The notes beneath the pieces are model-generated. The model made no database searches and was not told the origin of the DNA. It saw only the letters and a program-made list of their open reading frames with translations. Of a stretch of 62,057 nt of DNA, positions 24,719 through 34,021 are shown in pieces. Source of the DNA: Sphaerisporangium album (GTDB taxonomy: Bacteria > Actinomycetota > Actinomycetes > Streptosporangiales > Streptosporangiaceae); assembly GCF_003323745.1 (NCBI RefSeq), contig NZ_QOIL01000001.1, forward strand, positions 552,783 through 614,839, in the 5' to 3' direction. Position numbers and translations under genes: made by a program. The first letter of the stretch is position 1. Each line of letters begins with the position of its first letter.

Positions 24719-24851
24719 CTCTTCGGGGGAGCGAGGCCGTCAACAGGGTCAAATCTCTTGGGAAGCACTCGACAAACCACGTAACGTCCATGTAAACCGG
24801 GATATAACGCCTGGTAGATAGGCTGCCGCGCGGATCGGGCAGGAGGGACAC

Positions 24852-25880
24852 GTGCAGCAGGAGATCGACGTGGACGTCCATCCTGTGTACCCCATCAGCT
24901 GGCGCGCCAGCGCGTTCAACGGCCTCCTGCGCGGCACGACCAAGCCTATGTCGGCCATCCTGCTGCGCCACACCGTCGGCATGTCCGTCCTCGCGCGGAT
25001 CGCCGCGCTGGGGGAGCGGCTGCCGCTGCACGCGCCGCCCGGGGTCGAGATCGTCAAGGACGGCGACGACGCCTGCGGATCGGAGTGGATCCGCGCCGGG
25101 CAGGATCTGGACGAGCGCAAGGTGCTCCTCTACTTCCACGGCGGCGCCTACTTCTTGTGCTCCCCGGCGACGCATCGGCCGATCACCTGGCGCCTGTCCA
25201 CGGTCGCCCGGCGCCCGGTGTACGCCCACGACTACCGCCAGGGCCCCGTGCACACGCTCTCGGAGTCCCTCTCCGACGCCCTCGCCGCCTACGAGGGCCT
25301 GCTCGACCAGGGGTACGACTCCCGGGACATCGTGATCGCCGGTGACTCGGCGGGCGGCCACCTCACCCTCGCCACCCTCCTTGCCCTGCGCGACAAGGGG
25401 GCGCCGCTGCCCTCGGCGGCGATCTGCCTGTCGCCGTGGGCCGATCTGTCGGAGTCGCGGCGCAACGTCAACCGCTGGGTGGACCCGATCGTGCCCGCAG
25501 GCCGCGTGGACTGGCTCGCCCGCCGGTGGACGGCCGGCCTCGACCGCCGCGACCCGCTGGTCTCGCCGGTGTACGGCGACTACACGGGGCTCCCGCCGCT
25601 CATGGTGGTCACCGGCTCGACCGAGGTCCTGCGGGACGAGGGCCGCCGCGTGGCCCTCCAGGCGCGCAGGGCCGGGGTCAAGGTGACCTACGAGGAGTGG
25701 CACCGGATGCCGCACGCGTTCCCGATCCTCGCCGACGTGGTGCCCGAGGCCCGGCTGGTCTTCCGTCACATCGAGCGCTTCCTCCAGGCCGTGACCGGCA
25801 CGCCCGGCGCCCCCGCGCCCCACCCGGGCCTGGACCCCGCCGCCCCGCCGGATCCGGCCCCCGGCTCGGCCGCCGCCTGA
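24852..25880 (+). CDS. Alpha/beta hydrolase (HSL-family esterase)
   Basis: A 342-residue hydrolase. The oxyanion motif reads HGGAY, the nucleophile elbow GDSAGG (Ser about 168), a catalytic acid is probably in the strand before DEGRR, and the His is in RMPHAF. This is the hormone-sensitive-lipase-like esterase pattern. GTG 24852 follows GGAGG at five bases. The C-terminal 25 residues are Pro/Ala-rich, and the stop lies inside a short tandem repeat. Acyl esters are probable substrates; the specific one is unknown. Confidence 0.85.
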   Translation: MQQEIDVDVHPVYPISWRASAFNGLLRGTTKPMSAILLRHTVGMSVLARIAALGERLPLHAPPGVEIVKDGDDACGSEWIRAGQDLDERKVLLYFHGGAYFLCSPATHRPITWRLSTVARRPVYAHDYRQGPVHTLSESLSDALAAYEGLLDQGYDSRDIVIAGDSAGGHLTLATLLALRDKGAPLPSAAICLSPWADLSESRRNVNRWVDPIVPAGRVDWLARRWTAGLDRRDPLVSPVYGDYTGLPPLMVVTGSTEVLRDEGRRVALQARRAGVKVTYEEWHRMPHAFPILADVVPEARLVFRHIERFLQAVTGTPGAPAPHPGLDPAAPPDPAPGSAAA

Positions 25881-25938
25881 AGCCTTCCCCGGCCGCCGCC
25901 CGAAGCCTTCCCGGTCGTCGCCCGAAGCCCCTCCCGGC
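25871..25938. repeat. Three 22-23-bp tandem repeats across a stop codon
   Basis: Units begin at 25871, 25894 and 25916 and share a CGCCGCCCGAAGCCTTCCCGG-like core (written here with one base varying). The first has CTGA, which supplies the hydrolase stop; the other two have CCGA. The pattern parallels the duplication at 242-307. Confidence 0.6.
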
Positions 25939-26151
25939 CCGCTCGCCGGCCGACGCCGAGGCCGCTCACCGAAACCTCATCAGTCTCTCTGATCGCAGGA
26001 GACCCTGCGACTCCTTACTTCGAGGGATCATTCGCCTTACCTCCCATGCCGCTTCGAACTAGTTGGCGCCGAACGTGCTTCGGGAGAGCCACAGTGGCCT
26101 GTGCCGTACTGCTCGACTGCTCGGAACATTTCGGAAAGAGGTCTCCTGCGG

Positions 26152-27792
26152 ATGGCACGTGGCGGAGCGGGGATCCCGAGCGGGATGCCTCCAGGCGTTC
26201 GGCCGTTGACGGTGGGCGACCCGGTGATCATCGGGCGCTACCTTCTTCTCGGCCGTCTCGGTGCGGGCGGAATGGGCGTGGTGTACCTCGCCGAGCGCCC
26301 GGAAGGCGGCTTGGTCGCGCTCAAGACCCCGCACGGCGTCCATCTCGCCGACCCCGTGCTCCGGGCCCGGTTCACCGAGGAGGTCGAGTTCTCGCGGCGC
26401 GTCATCCCCTTCTGCACCGCCGCGGTGCTGGAGCACGGCATCGACCGCGACCGCCCCTACCTCGTCACCGAGTACATCCCCGGGCCGTCCCTGTCGCAGG
26501 TCGTCGCGGCGCGCGGCCCGCTGACGCCCGACCTGGCCTACGGTGTGGCGCTGGGCGCGGCGGCGGCGCTGGCCGCCATCCACGAGGCCGGTTTCGTCCA
26601 CCGCGACCTGAAGCCGGGCAACGTCCTGCTGTCGCCCAAGGGGCCGCGCGTCATCGATTTCGGCATCGCCAGGGACGTGGACGCCGCGGTCGCGCACACG
26701 CAGGCGGGCCAGATCATGGGCAGCCCCGGCTGGGTGGCGCCCGAGCGGCTGACGGGCGGCCCCGCGATCCCCGCCTCCGACGTCTTCGCCTGGGGCTGCC
26801 TGGTGGCCTATGCCGCCACGGGCCACCACCCGTTCGGCGCCGGCGAGGCGGACGTGCTGACGCGGCGCATCCTGGTGGAGCGCCCGCGGCTGGCCTCGGT
26901 GCCCAAGCTGCTGTGGGATCCGGTCGCGGCCGCGCTGGCCAAGGAGCCGGGGGCGCGTCCCGGCGCGGCGGCGCTGCTGACGTGGCTGCTGGAGGCCGGG
27001 GGAGTGGACCGGTCCTGGGACCGCCGGGACGCGGTGGACGCGGTGATGGAGGAGATCTGGGCCCCCGTCGCCCATCCTCCGGCCCGCCCCGAGGATTCGC
27101 CGGGAGAGCCGCCCGGCGACGCGGCCGGCACGACCGGCGCGCGGGCGGCACGGCGTTCGGCCGCGCGGCGCGGCCACACCTCGCACGCGGGCTTCGCGGC
27201 CCTCGCCACCGTGTCGATCGCGGCGGTGACCGTCGTCGCGGCCGGGACCGGCGGCACGACGGTGGAGCGGCGGGCGGGCGACCCCGGGACCGTTCCGGTG
27301 GTCGTGCCGATCCAGGGCACCCGCGTGCCCGTGGAGATGCTGGACACCTCCACCCCCGTGACCGGCTCCGGGACGTCGCGGTCGCCCTACACAGGGGGGC
27401 CTGGAAGCCTGCCGCCGGGCTTGGCCGACGCGCGGACCCCGGTCGCGACCGGGCACGCCGACCCCACCGGCGGCCCCGTGGGCGGCGGCGACCCGTGGGA
27501 GACCCCGGTGCGGTCCCCCGTGCCCGAGCGCACCACGCCGCCCCCGCCTCCGCCCCCGCAGGAGAGCGACCCGCCGTGCACGAACAAGCGCGGCCAGGAA
27601 CGGCCCTGCAAGCCCACCAAGGACCCTCAGCCGACGAAGTCACCGACCAAGCAGCCCACAAGGCAGCCGACGCCGACGAAGACGCCCAAGCCGACGGTCA
27701 GCATCAGCCAGGTCCCCGAGTGGGGCGACGGCGAGTCCGGGGAGCCCACCCCGCTCCCGAGCCCGTCGGTCACCGAGTCCTCCTCCGCCTGA
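26152..27792 (+). CDS. Membrane Ser/Thr protein kinase
   Basis: A 546-residue kinase. The N-terminal Hanks domain has LGAGGMGVVYLAE, a VALK lysine, HRDLKPGNVLL, IDFGIA and an APE motif with Arg-rich lobes. Residues 290-370 form a linker, then one membrane segment (FAALATVSIAAVTVVAAG) and an extracellular Pro/Thr-rich tail with seven consecutive Pro residues and Lys-Pro-Thr repeats. A CTN..RPC pair may form a disulphide. No PASTA or sensor domain is visible. ATG 26152 is chosen over 26101 and 26185. Confidence 0.9.
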   Translation: MARGGAGIPSGMPPGVRPLTVGDPVIIGRYLLLGRLGAGGMGVVYLAERPEGGLVALKTPHGVHLADPVLRARFTEEVEFSRRVIPFCTAAVLEHGIDRDRPYLVTEYIPGPSLSQVVAARGPLTPDLAYGVALGAAAALAAIHEAGFVHRDLKPGNVLLSPKGPRVIDFGIARDVDAAVAHTQAGQIMGSPGWVAPERLTGGPAIPASDVFAWGCLVAYAATGHHPFGAGEADVLTRRILVERPRLASVPKLLWDPVAAALAKEPGARPGAAALLTWLLEAGGVDRSWDRRDAVDAVMEEIWAPVAHPPARPEDSPGEPPGDAAGTTGARAARRSAARRGHTSHAGFAALATVSIAAVTVVAAGTGGTTVERRAGDPGTVPVVVPIQGTRVPVEMLDTSTPVTGSGTSRSPYTGGPGSLPPGLADARTPVATGHADPTGGPVGGGDPWETPVRSPVPERTTPPPPPPPQESDPPCTNKRGQERPCKPTKDPQPTKSPTKQPTRQPTPTKTPKPTVSISQVPEWGDGESGEPTPLPSPSVTESSSA

Positions 27793-28070
27793 TGGAACCG
27801 CCGGGGCGATCTCATCAGCTGAGGGTCCCGGCCGCGTGAGAACCGACATTCTCGGCTGCGTGCGACGCGGCCTGACCGTGACCACGTCCGCCCCGGACGG
27901 CAGCCGGCGCAGGACGGCTCTGTGGATGCCGACAGCGAGCGGCCGTCCTTCGGTGATGATGCCGCAGCCGATGCCGATTCCCACCTGCACGAATACCGGC
28001 TGATTCGCGTCGGCGTGGGCGCCCCGGGTGCTCGGCGATTTGGTTTTGCCGAGACGTGGCCGACTTTTGC
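27793..28070. other. Intergenic stretch, no gene supported
   Basis: Between the kinase and the sugar-operon promoter. GC falls towards its right end. Minus-strand frames here are shadows with no ribosome site. No terminator with a T-run was seen after the kinase. Confidence 0.4.
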
Positions 28071-28100
28071 TTGACCATCGTCATAAGTCGGATCTACGAT
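28071..28100 (+). promoter_or_regulatory. Sigma-70-type promoter of the sugar operon
   Basis: TTGACC (28071-28076), an 18-base spacer and TACGAT (28095-28100). Transcription would start at about 28107, next to ATG 28109, so the first reading frame is probably leaderless. ATCGT/ACGAT arms (28077-28081 and 28096-28100) make a possible operator over the promoter. Confidence 0.6.
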
Positions 28101-28108
28101 CCCGAAAC

Positions 28109-28288
28109 ATGGAGGGTATAAGTCCGCAACTTTCCGACAAACCCAAATTAGGCATCATCGGGACCGGATTCATGGGCGGCATACACGTCCGGTCGCCCCT
28201 TCTCGCCGGCGTGAATATAGTCGGCGCCGCGCTGATCCGCGAGGCCCCTCTGACCTCCGCGCGTACGGGGGGGTGGACCGCGTGCTGA
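28109..28288 (+). pseudogene. Truncated Gfo/Idh/MocA-type oxidoreductase remnant
   Basis: A 59-residue frame. After a short leader, KLGIIGTGFMGGIHVR is the N-terminal NAD(P)-binding Rossmann strand-loop of Gfo/Idh/MocA oxidoreductases, continuing to GVNIVGAA, after which similarity ends abruptly and the frame closes at TGA 28286-28288. The rest of the enzyme (normally about 330-380 residues) is missing. The stop overlaps the GTG start of the ATPase gene (GTGCTGA), so translation of the remnant may still couple to the transporter. It probably arose by internal deletion of the first operon gene, which would have oxidised the imported sugar. Confidence 0.7.
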
Positions 28289-29733
28289 CCATGACGGGCA
28301 TCGGCAAGAGCTTCCTCGGCGTGCGGGTGCTGTCCGATGTGGGCCTGACGGTCGCGGCGGGCGAGGTCCACGCGCTCATGGGAGAGAACGGCGCGGGCAA
28401 GTCGACCCTCATGAAGATCCTCGCCGGGGTACACGCGCCCGACGAGGGCACGATCGAGATCGACGGGCGCCCGGTGTCGTTCGGGCACCCCATCCAGGCG
28501 CAGCGGGCCGGGGTCGCGATCATCTATCAGGAGTTCAACCTCCTGCCCGAGCGCAGTGTCGCGGAGAACGTCTTCCTTGGCCGCGAACCCGCCCGCGCGG
28601 GCCTGGTCGACAGGACGGCCATGGAAACCGCCACCGAGCGGCTGCTCGCCGAGCTCGGCGAGGAGTCCTTCGGCCCCCGGGACCTGGTCAGGCGGCTGTC
28701 GATCGCCCAGCAGCAGGTCGTCGAGATCGTCAAGGCGCTCTCGCTCGACGCCAGGATCGTGGTCATGGACGAGCCGACGGCCGCGCTCGCCGAGCACGAG
28801 GTCGAGCTCCTTTACCGGCTCGTCCGGCGATTACAGGAGCGCGGCATCGCGGTCCTCTACATCTCCCACCGGTTGCGCGAGGTGTTCGACCTGGCGGACC
28901 GGGTGACGGTGCTCAAGGACGGAAAGCACGTCACGACCGTGCCGGTCTCCGAGGTCTCCACCGACGAGCTGGTCAGGTTGATGGTCGGCCGCGATCTGAG
29001 CGCCTACTACCCGCCGCGCGCCACCTCCGTGGGAGAGGTACGGCTTCGCGTGACCGGGGGCGGCAACGACAAACTGCACGACATCGACCTGGAGCTTCGC
29101 GCGGGGGAGATCGTCGGCATCGCCGGACTGCAGGGTTCGGGGCGCTCCGAGCTGGCCAAGGCGCTGTTCGGCGCGGAACCGTTCACCCGGGGCGAGATGA
29201 CGCCGCGCCGCCCGCGTTCGGTGCGCGAGGGGGTGGCCGCGGGGATCGGCCTGGTCACCGAGGACCGCAAGGCCGAGGGCCTGGCCCTGCGCCAGTCGGT
29301 CCGCGACAACGCCCTGCTGGTGGCGCGCGCCCTGGGCCGCCAGGGTCGGCAGGGTCCGCAGGGGCTGCGCGAGCTGCTGGAGCGGGTACGGCTCACGCCG
29401 CCACGCGAGGACCAGGAGGTCCGCTACCTGTCCGGCGGCAACCAGCAGAAGGTCGTCCTCGCCAAGTGGATGACCGTCGCCCCCGCCGTCCTGCTGTTCG
29501 ACGAGCCCACCCGCGGCGTCGACGTCGGAGCCAAGGCCGCGATCCATGACCTGATGCGCAGGCTCGCCGCCGACGGCATGGCGATCATGATGATCTCCTC
29601 CGAGCTTCCCGAGCTGATCGGCATGAGCGACCGCATCGTCGTCCTGCGCGACGGCCGCGTCGTCGGCACCCTTCCCCCAGCCCCCACAGAGGAGGCCGTC
29701 ATGCGCCTGGCCGCAGGTGAGGTGACGTCGTGA
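28282..29733 (+). CDS. Sugar ABC transporter, two-domain ATP-binding protein
   Basis: A 483-residue RbsA/MglA-type protein with two ATPase halves: the first with GENGAGKST, QQQVVEIVKAL and VVMDEPTAAL; the second with GLQGSGRSE replacing a canonical Walker A and LSGGNQQKVVLAKW plus LLFDEPTRGVDVG. The degenerate P-loop in the second half is normal for this family. GTG 28282, with a G-run eight bases upstream, is preferred over GTG 28273. It energises sugar import with the two permeases and the lipoprotein downstream. Confidence 0.93.
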   Translation: MLTMTGIGKSFLGVRVLSDVGLTVAAGEVHALMGENGAGKSTLMKILAGVHAPDEGTIEIDGRPVSFGHPIQAQRAGVAIIYQEFNLLPERSVAENVFLGREPARAGLVDRTAMETATERLLAELGEESFGPRDLVRRLSIAQQQVVEIVKALSLDARIVVMDEPTAALAEHEVELLYRLVRRLQERGIAVLYISHRLREVFDLADRVTVLKDGKHVTTVPVSEVSTDELVRLMVGRDLSAYYPPRATSVGEVRLRVTGGGNDKLHDIDLELRAGEIVGIAGLQGSGRSELAKALFGAEPFTRGEMTPRRPRSVREGVAAGIGLVTEDRKAEGLALRQSVRDNALLVARALGRQGRQGPQGLRELLERVRLTPPREDQEVRYLSGGNQQKVVLAKWMTVAPAVLLFDEPTRGVDVGAKAAIHDLMRRLAADGMAIMMISSELPELIGMSDRIVVLRDGRVVGTLPPAPTEEAVMRLAAGEVTS

Positions 29734-30737
29734 GCGAGAGCGAACAGATCGGGGCCGTGCCCGCGCGCACCCCGCCTTTTTGGCGAACCCGCGGCTCGAG
29801 CCCGGCCGGAGTCGTGTTCCTGGCGCTGGCCGGGGTGATCCTGATCGGCTGGGTGCTGGTCGCGGCGCGCGGCGGGCAGTTCCTGTCGCTGGAGAACCTC
29901 GTCGGCGTGCAGCAGCGCTCGGCCGCCCTGGGGATCGTGGCGATCGGCCAGACGCTGGCGATCCTGGCGGGATCCCTCGACCTTTCCGTGGCGTACCTGA
30001 TCAGCCTTTCCTCGCTGGTGGCGGCCGAGACCATGGCAGGACGCGACGGGAACATCGTGATCGCCGTCGCCGCGGTCGCCGGGATCAGCGCGGCGGTGGG
30101 ACTGGTCAACGGACTGGTGATCACCAAGCTGCGCGTCCACCCGTTCATCGCCACCTTCGGCGTCGCGCTGATCATCAAGGGAGTTCTCGACCATCTCTAC
30201 GACGGCCCGGCGGGCAAGGTGCCCGAGTCGTTCCAGCACCTCGGCTACGACCGGCTCGGCCCGCTCCCGGTCTCGGCGATCCTCTGGGCGGCGGTCGCCG
30301 TCGCCGCCTGGTTTCTGCTTCGGCGCACCACGCTGGGCCACCGCATCTACGCGGTGGGCGGCGACCAGGAGGTCGCGCGCCTGTCCGGGGTCAGGACCGA
30401 CCGCGTCCTGATCGTCACGCACGTGCTCTGCTCGCTCTGCGCCGGGATCGCGGGTCTGCTGCTGGCGAGCAGGCTCGGCGCCGGCGCCCCCACGGTCGGC
30501 ACCGACGGCGGATACGACCTGGAGTCCATCGCCGCGGTCGTCCTCGGCGGCACCGCGCTGGCCGGCGGCAGAGGCGGGGTCGGCGGCACGGTCGGCGGCG
30601 TGCTGCTGCTCGCCACCCTGGACAGCGTCTTCAACCAGATGGAGGTCAACTCCTTCTTCAAGGACGTGGTGCGAGGCGTGGTCATCGTGACCGCCGTGGC
30701 GATCTACGCCAGGCGTAAGCACGGGAGGCGGGCATGA
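29730..30737 (+). CDS. Sugar ABC transporter permease (RbsC-like) 1
   Basis: A 335-residue permease with about eight to ten membrane segments and the family motif GQTLAILAGSLDLSVAYL. GTG 29730 overlaps the ATPase stop by four bases, and its end overlaps the next permease in the same way. The two dissimilar permeases suggest a heterodimeric channel, as in some ribose/galactose-type importers. Confidence 0.92.
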   Translation: MSESEQIGAVPARTPPFWRTRGSSPAGVVFLALAGVILIGWVLVAARGGQFLSLENLVGVQQRSAALGIVAIGQTLAILAGSLDLSVAYLISLSSLVAAETMAGRDGNIVIAVAAVAGISAAVGLVNGLVITKLRVHPFIATFGVALIIKGVLDHLYDGPAGKVPESFQHLGYDRLGPLPVSAILWAAVAVAAWFLLRRTTLGHRIYAVGGDQEVARLSGVRTDRVLIVTHVLCSLCAGIAGLLLASRLGAGAPTVGTDGGYDLESIAAVVLGGTALAGGRGGVGGTVGGVLLLATLDSVFNQMEVNSFFKDVVRGVVIVTAVAIYARRKHGRRA

Positions 30738-31663
30738 GACGAACGCTGCCGATCTTCGGGGTGCTGGCCGTACTGCTGGTCGCCATCGCCGTCGTGAACC
30801 CCTTCTTCCTGGAGCCCGCCGGGTTCCTCGGCTTCGTCAAGCGTGCCGCGCCGTTGGTGATCCTGGCGGCCGGCCAGTACTTCGTGATCGTCTCGGGTGA
30901 GTTCGACCTGTCGGTCGGCTCGCTGGTCACCGTCGAGGTGGTCGTCGCCGCCCGTCTCATCGACGGCGACGAGTCGCTCACCTGGCCCGTGCTCGGCCTG
31001 CTGCTCGTGCTCGGGCTGCTCGTCGGGCTGGTCAACGGCGCGGTCACGACCCTGCTGAGGGTGCCGTCGTTCATCACCACGCTCGGCATGATGCTCATAC
31101 TGTCCGGCGCGGTCTTCCTGTGGACGGGCGGCGCGCCGCGCGGAGCGCTCTCGCAGGGCTTTCGCGCCTTCGGCAGGGGAAGCCTCGGACCGATCCCCTG
31201 GTCGGTGCTGATTCTCCTCGCCGTGGGGGTGGCGGCCGTCCTGCTGATGCGTGCCGACTTCGGCAGGACGCTGGTCGCCACCGGCGACAACGAGCGCGCG
31301 GCGGCTCTGTCCGGAGTGCGGGTCGACCGGGCGAGGATCCTCGCCTTCGTGCTGTCCGGCCTGGCCGCCGCGGTCGCGGGCATCCTGCTCGGCGGCTTCG
31401 CGGGCGTCTCCGCCCAGGTCGGCCAGGGCCTGGAGTTCCAGGCCATCACGGCGGTCGTCCTCGGCGGCGTGGTGCTGGGCGGCGGCCGCGGTTCGGTCGT
31501 GGCCGCGATGGCCGGTGCGCTCACGCTGGAAGCACTGTTCACTCTGCTCAACCTGTACGGGATATCGGGGGCGCTGGAGTTCACCGTGCAGGGGGTCATC
31601 ATCATCGCGGCCGTGGCGGCTGGAGCCCTACGGCTGCCCTTCAGGCTCAGGGCAAGCACCTGA
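30734..31663 (+). CDS. Sugar ABC transporter permease (RbsC-like) 2
   Basis: A 309-residue permease with GQYFVIVSGEFDLSVGSLVT, the binding-protein-dependent transport signature of the RbsC family, and about nine membrane segments. ATG 30734 overlaps the previous gene (ATGA). It is followed by the binding-protein gene after 29 bases. Confidence 0.92.
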   Translation: MRRTLPIFGVLAVLLVAIAVVNPFFLEPAGFLGFVKRAAPLVILAAGQYFVIVSGEFDLSVGSLVTVEVVVAARLIDGDESLTWPVLGLLLVLGLLVGLVNGAVTTLLRVPSFITTLGMMLILSGAVFLWTGGAPRGALSQGFRAFGRGSLGPIPWSVLILLAVGVAAVLLMRADFGRTLVATGDNERAAALSGVRVDRARILAFVLSGLAAAVAGILLGGFAGVSAQVGQGLEFQAITAVVLGGVVLGGGRGSVVAAMAGALTLEALFTLLNLYGISGALEFTVQGVIIIAAVAAGALRLPFRLRAST

Positions 31664-31692
31664 ACACCCCCCGGGAATTAGAAGGAGACCCC

Positions 31693-32916
31693 ATGATGCG
31701 TCGTCGGCCCGTCGTGGCCATACTCGCCGCGGCAGGACTCGCGACCTTCACCGCGAGCTGCGCGAGCGACAAGCCGGCCACGTCGGCGAGCGGATCCCCC
31801 GCCGCGGCTTCCACCGCCGCGTCGGAGGCGCCCGCGGCAGGCACCGGAGAGCAGTCCAAGTTCTTCGTCCAAGCCGACTACGAAGCCCAGCTCGCCATGC
31901 GCTCGCAGACCCCCGACGGGCCGGCGGACAAGCCCTGGGAGCAGGCCATCGCGCCCCAGATGACCTCCACCGCCGAGTACAAGAAGGACGGGCCCTACGA
32001 GATCTGCTTCTCCAACGCGGCGGTCAACAACCCCTGGCGGCAGGTCGGGTGGAAGACCATGCAGGCCGAGGCGGCCATGCACAAGGAGATCAGCAAGCTC
32101 ACGGCGCTCGACGCCGAGGGCAAGGACGACAAGCAGATCTCCGACATCGCGGAGCTGCAGGCCAAGGGCTGCGACGCGCTGATCATCTCGCCGAACACGA
32201 CGGCGACGCTCACCCCGGCCGTCAAGGGCGCCTGCGCCAAGGTGCCGGTCATCGTCTTCGACCGCGGCGTGGAGACCGACTGCCCGGTGACGTTCATCAA
32301 GCCGATCGGCGGCTACGCGTTCGGCGCCGACGCGGCCGAGTTCCTCATCGAGAAGGTCCCCGCCGGCGGCAAGATCCTCGCGCTGCGCATCCTGCCCGGC
32401 GTGGACGTGCTGGAGACCCGCTGGTCGGCGGCGAAGGTCGCCTTCGACAAGAGCCAGGTCAAGGTCGTCGGCGTCGAGTTCACCGACGGCGACGCGGCCA
32501 AGACCAAGAGCATCGTCAGCGACTACATCCAGCGCTACGGCAAGATCGACGGCGTCTGGATGGACGCGGGCGCGACCGCGGTGGCAGCGATCGAGGCGTT
32601 CGAGGACGCAGGGCTGCCGGTGCCGCCGATCAACGGCGAGGACCAGCAGGACTTCCTCCAGAAGTGGAAGGACGGCGACCTCACCGCCGTCGCCCCCACA
32701 TACCCCACCTACCAGTGGCGTACCCCGATCATCGCCGCTCTGAAGGTCCTCAAGGGCGAGGAGGTGCCCAAGCTCTGGAACCTGCCCCAGCCCAAGATCA
32801 CCTCGGAGACCCTGTCGACGTACCTGCAGCCGAACATGCCGCCGCTGCACTACGCGCTGTGCGGTTGCGAGAACATGCCGGGCTTCCCCGAGAACTGGGG
32901 TGGTAAGAAGGGGTGA
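31693..32916 (+). CDS. Sugar-binding lipoprotein of ABC transporter
   Basis: A 407-residue protein. A lipoprotein signal peptide with lipobox TASC (Cys about 23) is followed by a Ser/Ala linker and a type I periplasmic-binding fold (about 90-400) with ICFSNAAVNNPWRQ, VIVFDRGVETDC and GEDQQDFLQKW. GAAGGAG at 31681-31687 decides the start. It is the extracellular receptor of the importer. The atypical long acidic insertion before the first strand and several Cys residues (for example LCGCENM near the end) set it apart from RbsB. Confidence 0.9.
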   Translation: MMRRRPVVAILAAAGLATFTASCASDKPATSASGSPAAASTAASEAPAAGTGEQSKFFVQADYEAQLAMRSQTPDGPADKPWEQAIAPQMTSTAEYKKDGPYEICFSNAAVNNPWRQVGWKTMQAEAAMHKEISKLTALDAEGKDDKQISDIAELQAKGCDALIISPNTTATLTPAVKGACAKVPVIVFDRGVETDCPVTFIKPIGGYAFGADAAEFLIEKVPAGGKILALRILPGVDVLETRWSAAKVAFDKSQVKVVGVEFTDGDAAKTKSIVSDYIQRYGKIDGVWMDAGATAVAAIEAFEDAGLPVPPINGEDQQDFLQKWKDGDLTAVAPTYPTYQWRTPIIAALKVLKGEEVPKLWNLPQPKITSETLSTYLQPNMPPLHYALCGCENMPGFPENWGGKKG

Positions 32917-32918
32917 AC

Positions 32919-33752
32919 ATGTTCCCTGTCGGAGTGAACACCTGGGTGTGGGTGTCGCCGCTCACGGACGGCGACCTGGAACGGCTCGCGCCGAAGGTCG
33001 CCGCCTGGGGGTTCGACGTCATCGAACTGCCGGTCGAGCGGCCCGGCGACTGGGATCCGCACAGGGCCGCCGCGTTGCTGGCCGAGCACGGGCTGAAGGC
33101 GTCGGTGGTGCTGGTCATGCCGCCGGGGCGGGAGCTGGTGGCCGCCTCCGCCGAGGTGGTCGAGGAGACGCAGGACTACCTGCGGCACTGCGTCGACGTG
33201 GCCGTGGCCGTGGGCTCGCCGGTGATCGGCGGGCCCGCCTACGCCTCCGTCGGCAGGACCTGGCGGATGTCGCCCGGCGAGCGCCAGGCGATCTACACCG
33301 AGCTGCGGAAGAACCTCGCGCCCGTGGCCGGCTACGCGGGCGAGCGCGGCGTGAGGATCGCGGTCGAGCCGCTCAACCGCTACGAGACCAGCCTCCTCAA
33401 CACGGTCGAGCAGGCACTGGAGGCCCTGCCCGACGGCTGCGACCTGGCGCTCGACGTCTATCACATGAACATCGAGGAGAAGGATCCGGCGCGGGCCGTA
33501 CACGCCGCCGCGGGCCGGATCGCGCACGTGCAGGTCTGCGGGACCGATCGGGGCACACCGGGCGCCGACCGGTTCGACTGGCCCGCATTCACCCGAGCCC
33601 TGCGTGAAGCCGGCTACGCGGGCCCCCTCGTCATCGAGTCCTTCACCGCCCACAACCAGACGATCGCCACCGCGGCCTCCATCTGGAGGCCGCTCGCACC
33701 GAGCCAGGACGCGCTCGCCGTAGAGGGGCTCGGCTTCCTCAGAACCCTCTGA
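32919..33752 (+). CDS. Sugar phosphate isomerase/epimerase-type TIM barrel
   Basis: A 277-residue AP-endonuclease/xylose-isomerase-like barrel with metal-ligand regions VAVEPLNRYETS, LALDVYHMNIEEKD, HVQVCGTDRGTPG and VIESFTA, as in tagatose/psicose 3-epimerases and 3-keto-glycoside enzymes. ATG 32919 with AAGGGG six bases upstream is chosen; GTG 32913 is possible. It ends the importer operon and probably processes the imported sugar or its 3-keto derivative. Confidence 0.88.
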   Translation: MFPVGVNTWVWVSPLTDGDLERLAPKVAAWGFDVIELPVERPGDWDPHRAAALLAEHGLKASVVLVMPPGRELVAASAEVVEETQDYLRHCVDVAVAVGSPVIGGPAYASVGRTWRMSPGERQAIYTELRKNLAPVAGYAGERGVRIAVEPLNRYETSLLNTVEQALEALPDGCDLALDVYHMNIEEKDPARAVHAAAGRIAHVQVCGTDRGTPGADRFDWPAFTRALREAGYAGPLVIESFTAHNQTIATAASIWRPLAPSQDALAVEGLGFLRTL

Positions 33753-34021
33753 CCTTCTCGCACCTTCCCAGCCCCGCCGGTCGCCGATCCTGTCTCCCCA
33801 GGGGGTCGGTTCCTGGTTCCCACTTCCCCGCCGACTCTGCCCCCCGGTCCGATCTTCCTGCGCGTTCCTCAACTCCTACGCTCCGATCCCCGGCCCCCCT
33901 TTTCCCGCGAGCTTCGGTTCTTGGCCACCGGCTCGCGGTACCTCGTTACGCGCGCGCCCGCTAGGCGGACGCGCCTCCGGCGAGGAACACCGGTTCGTCA
34001 TCAAGCCCCCGGAGATTCGAC

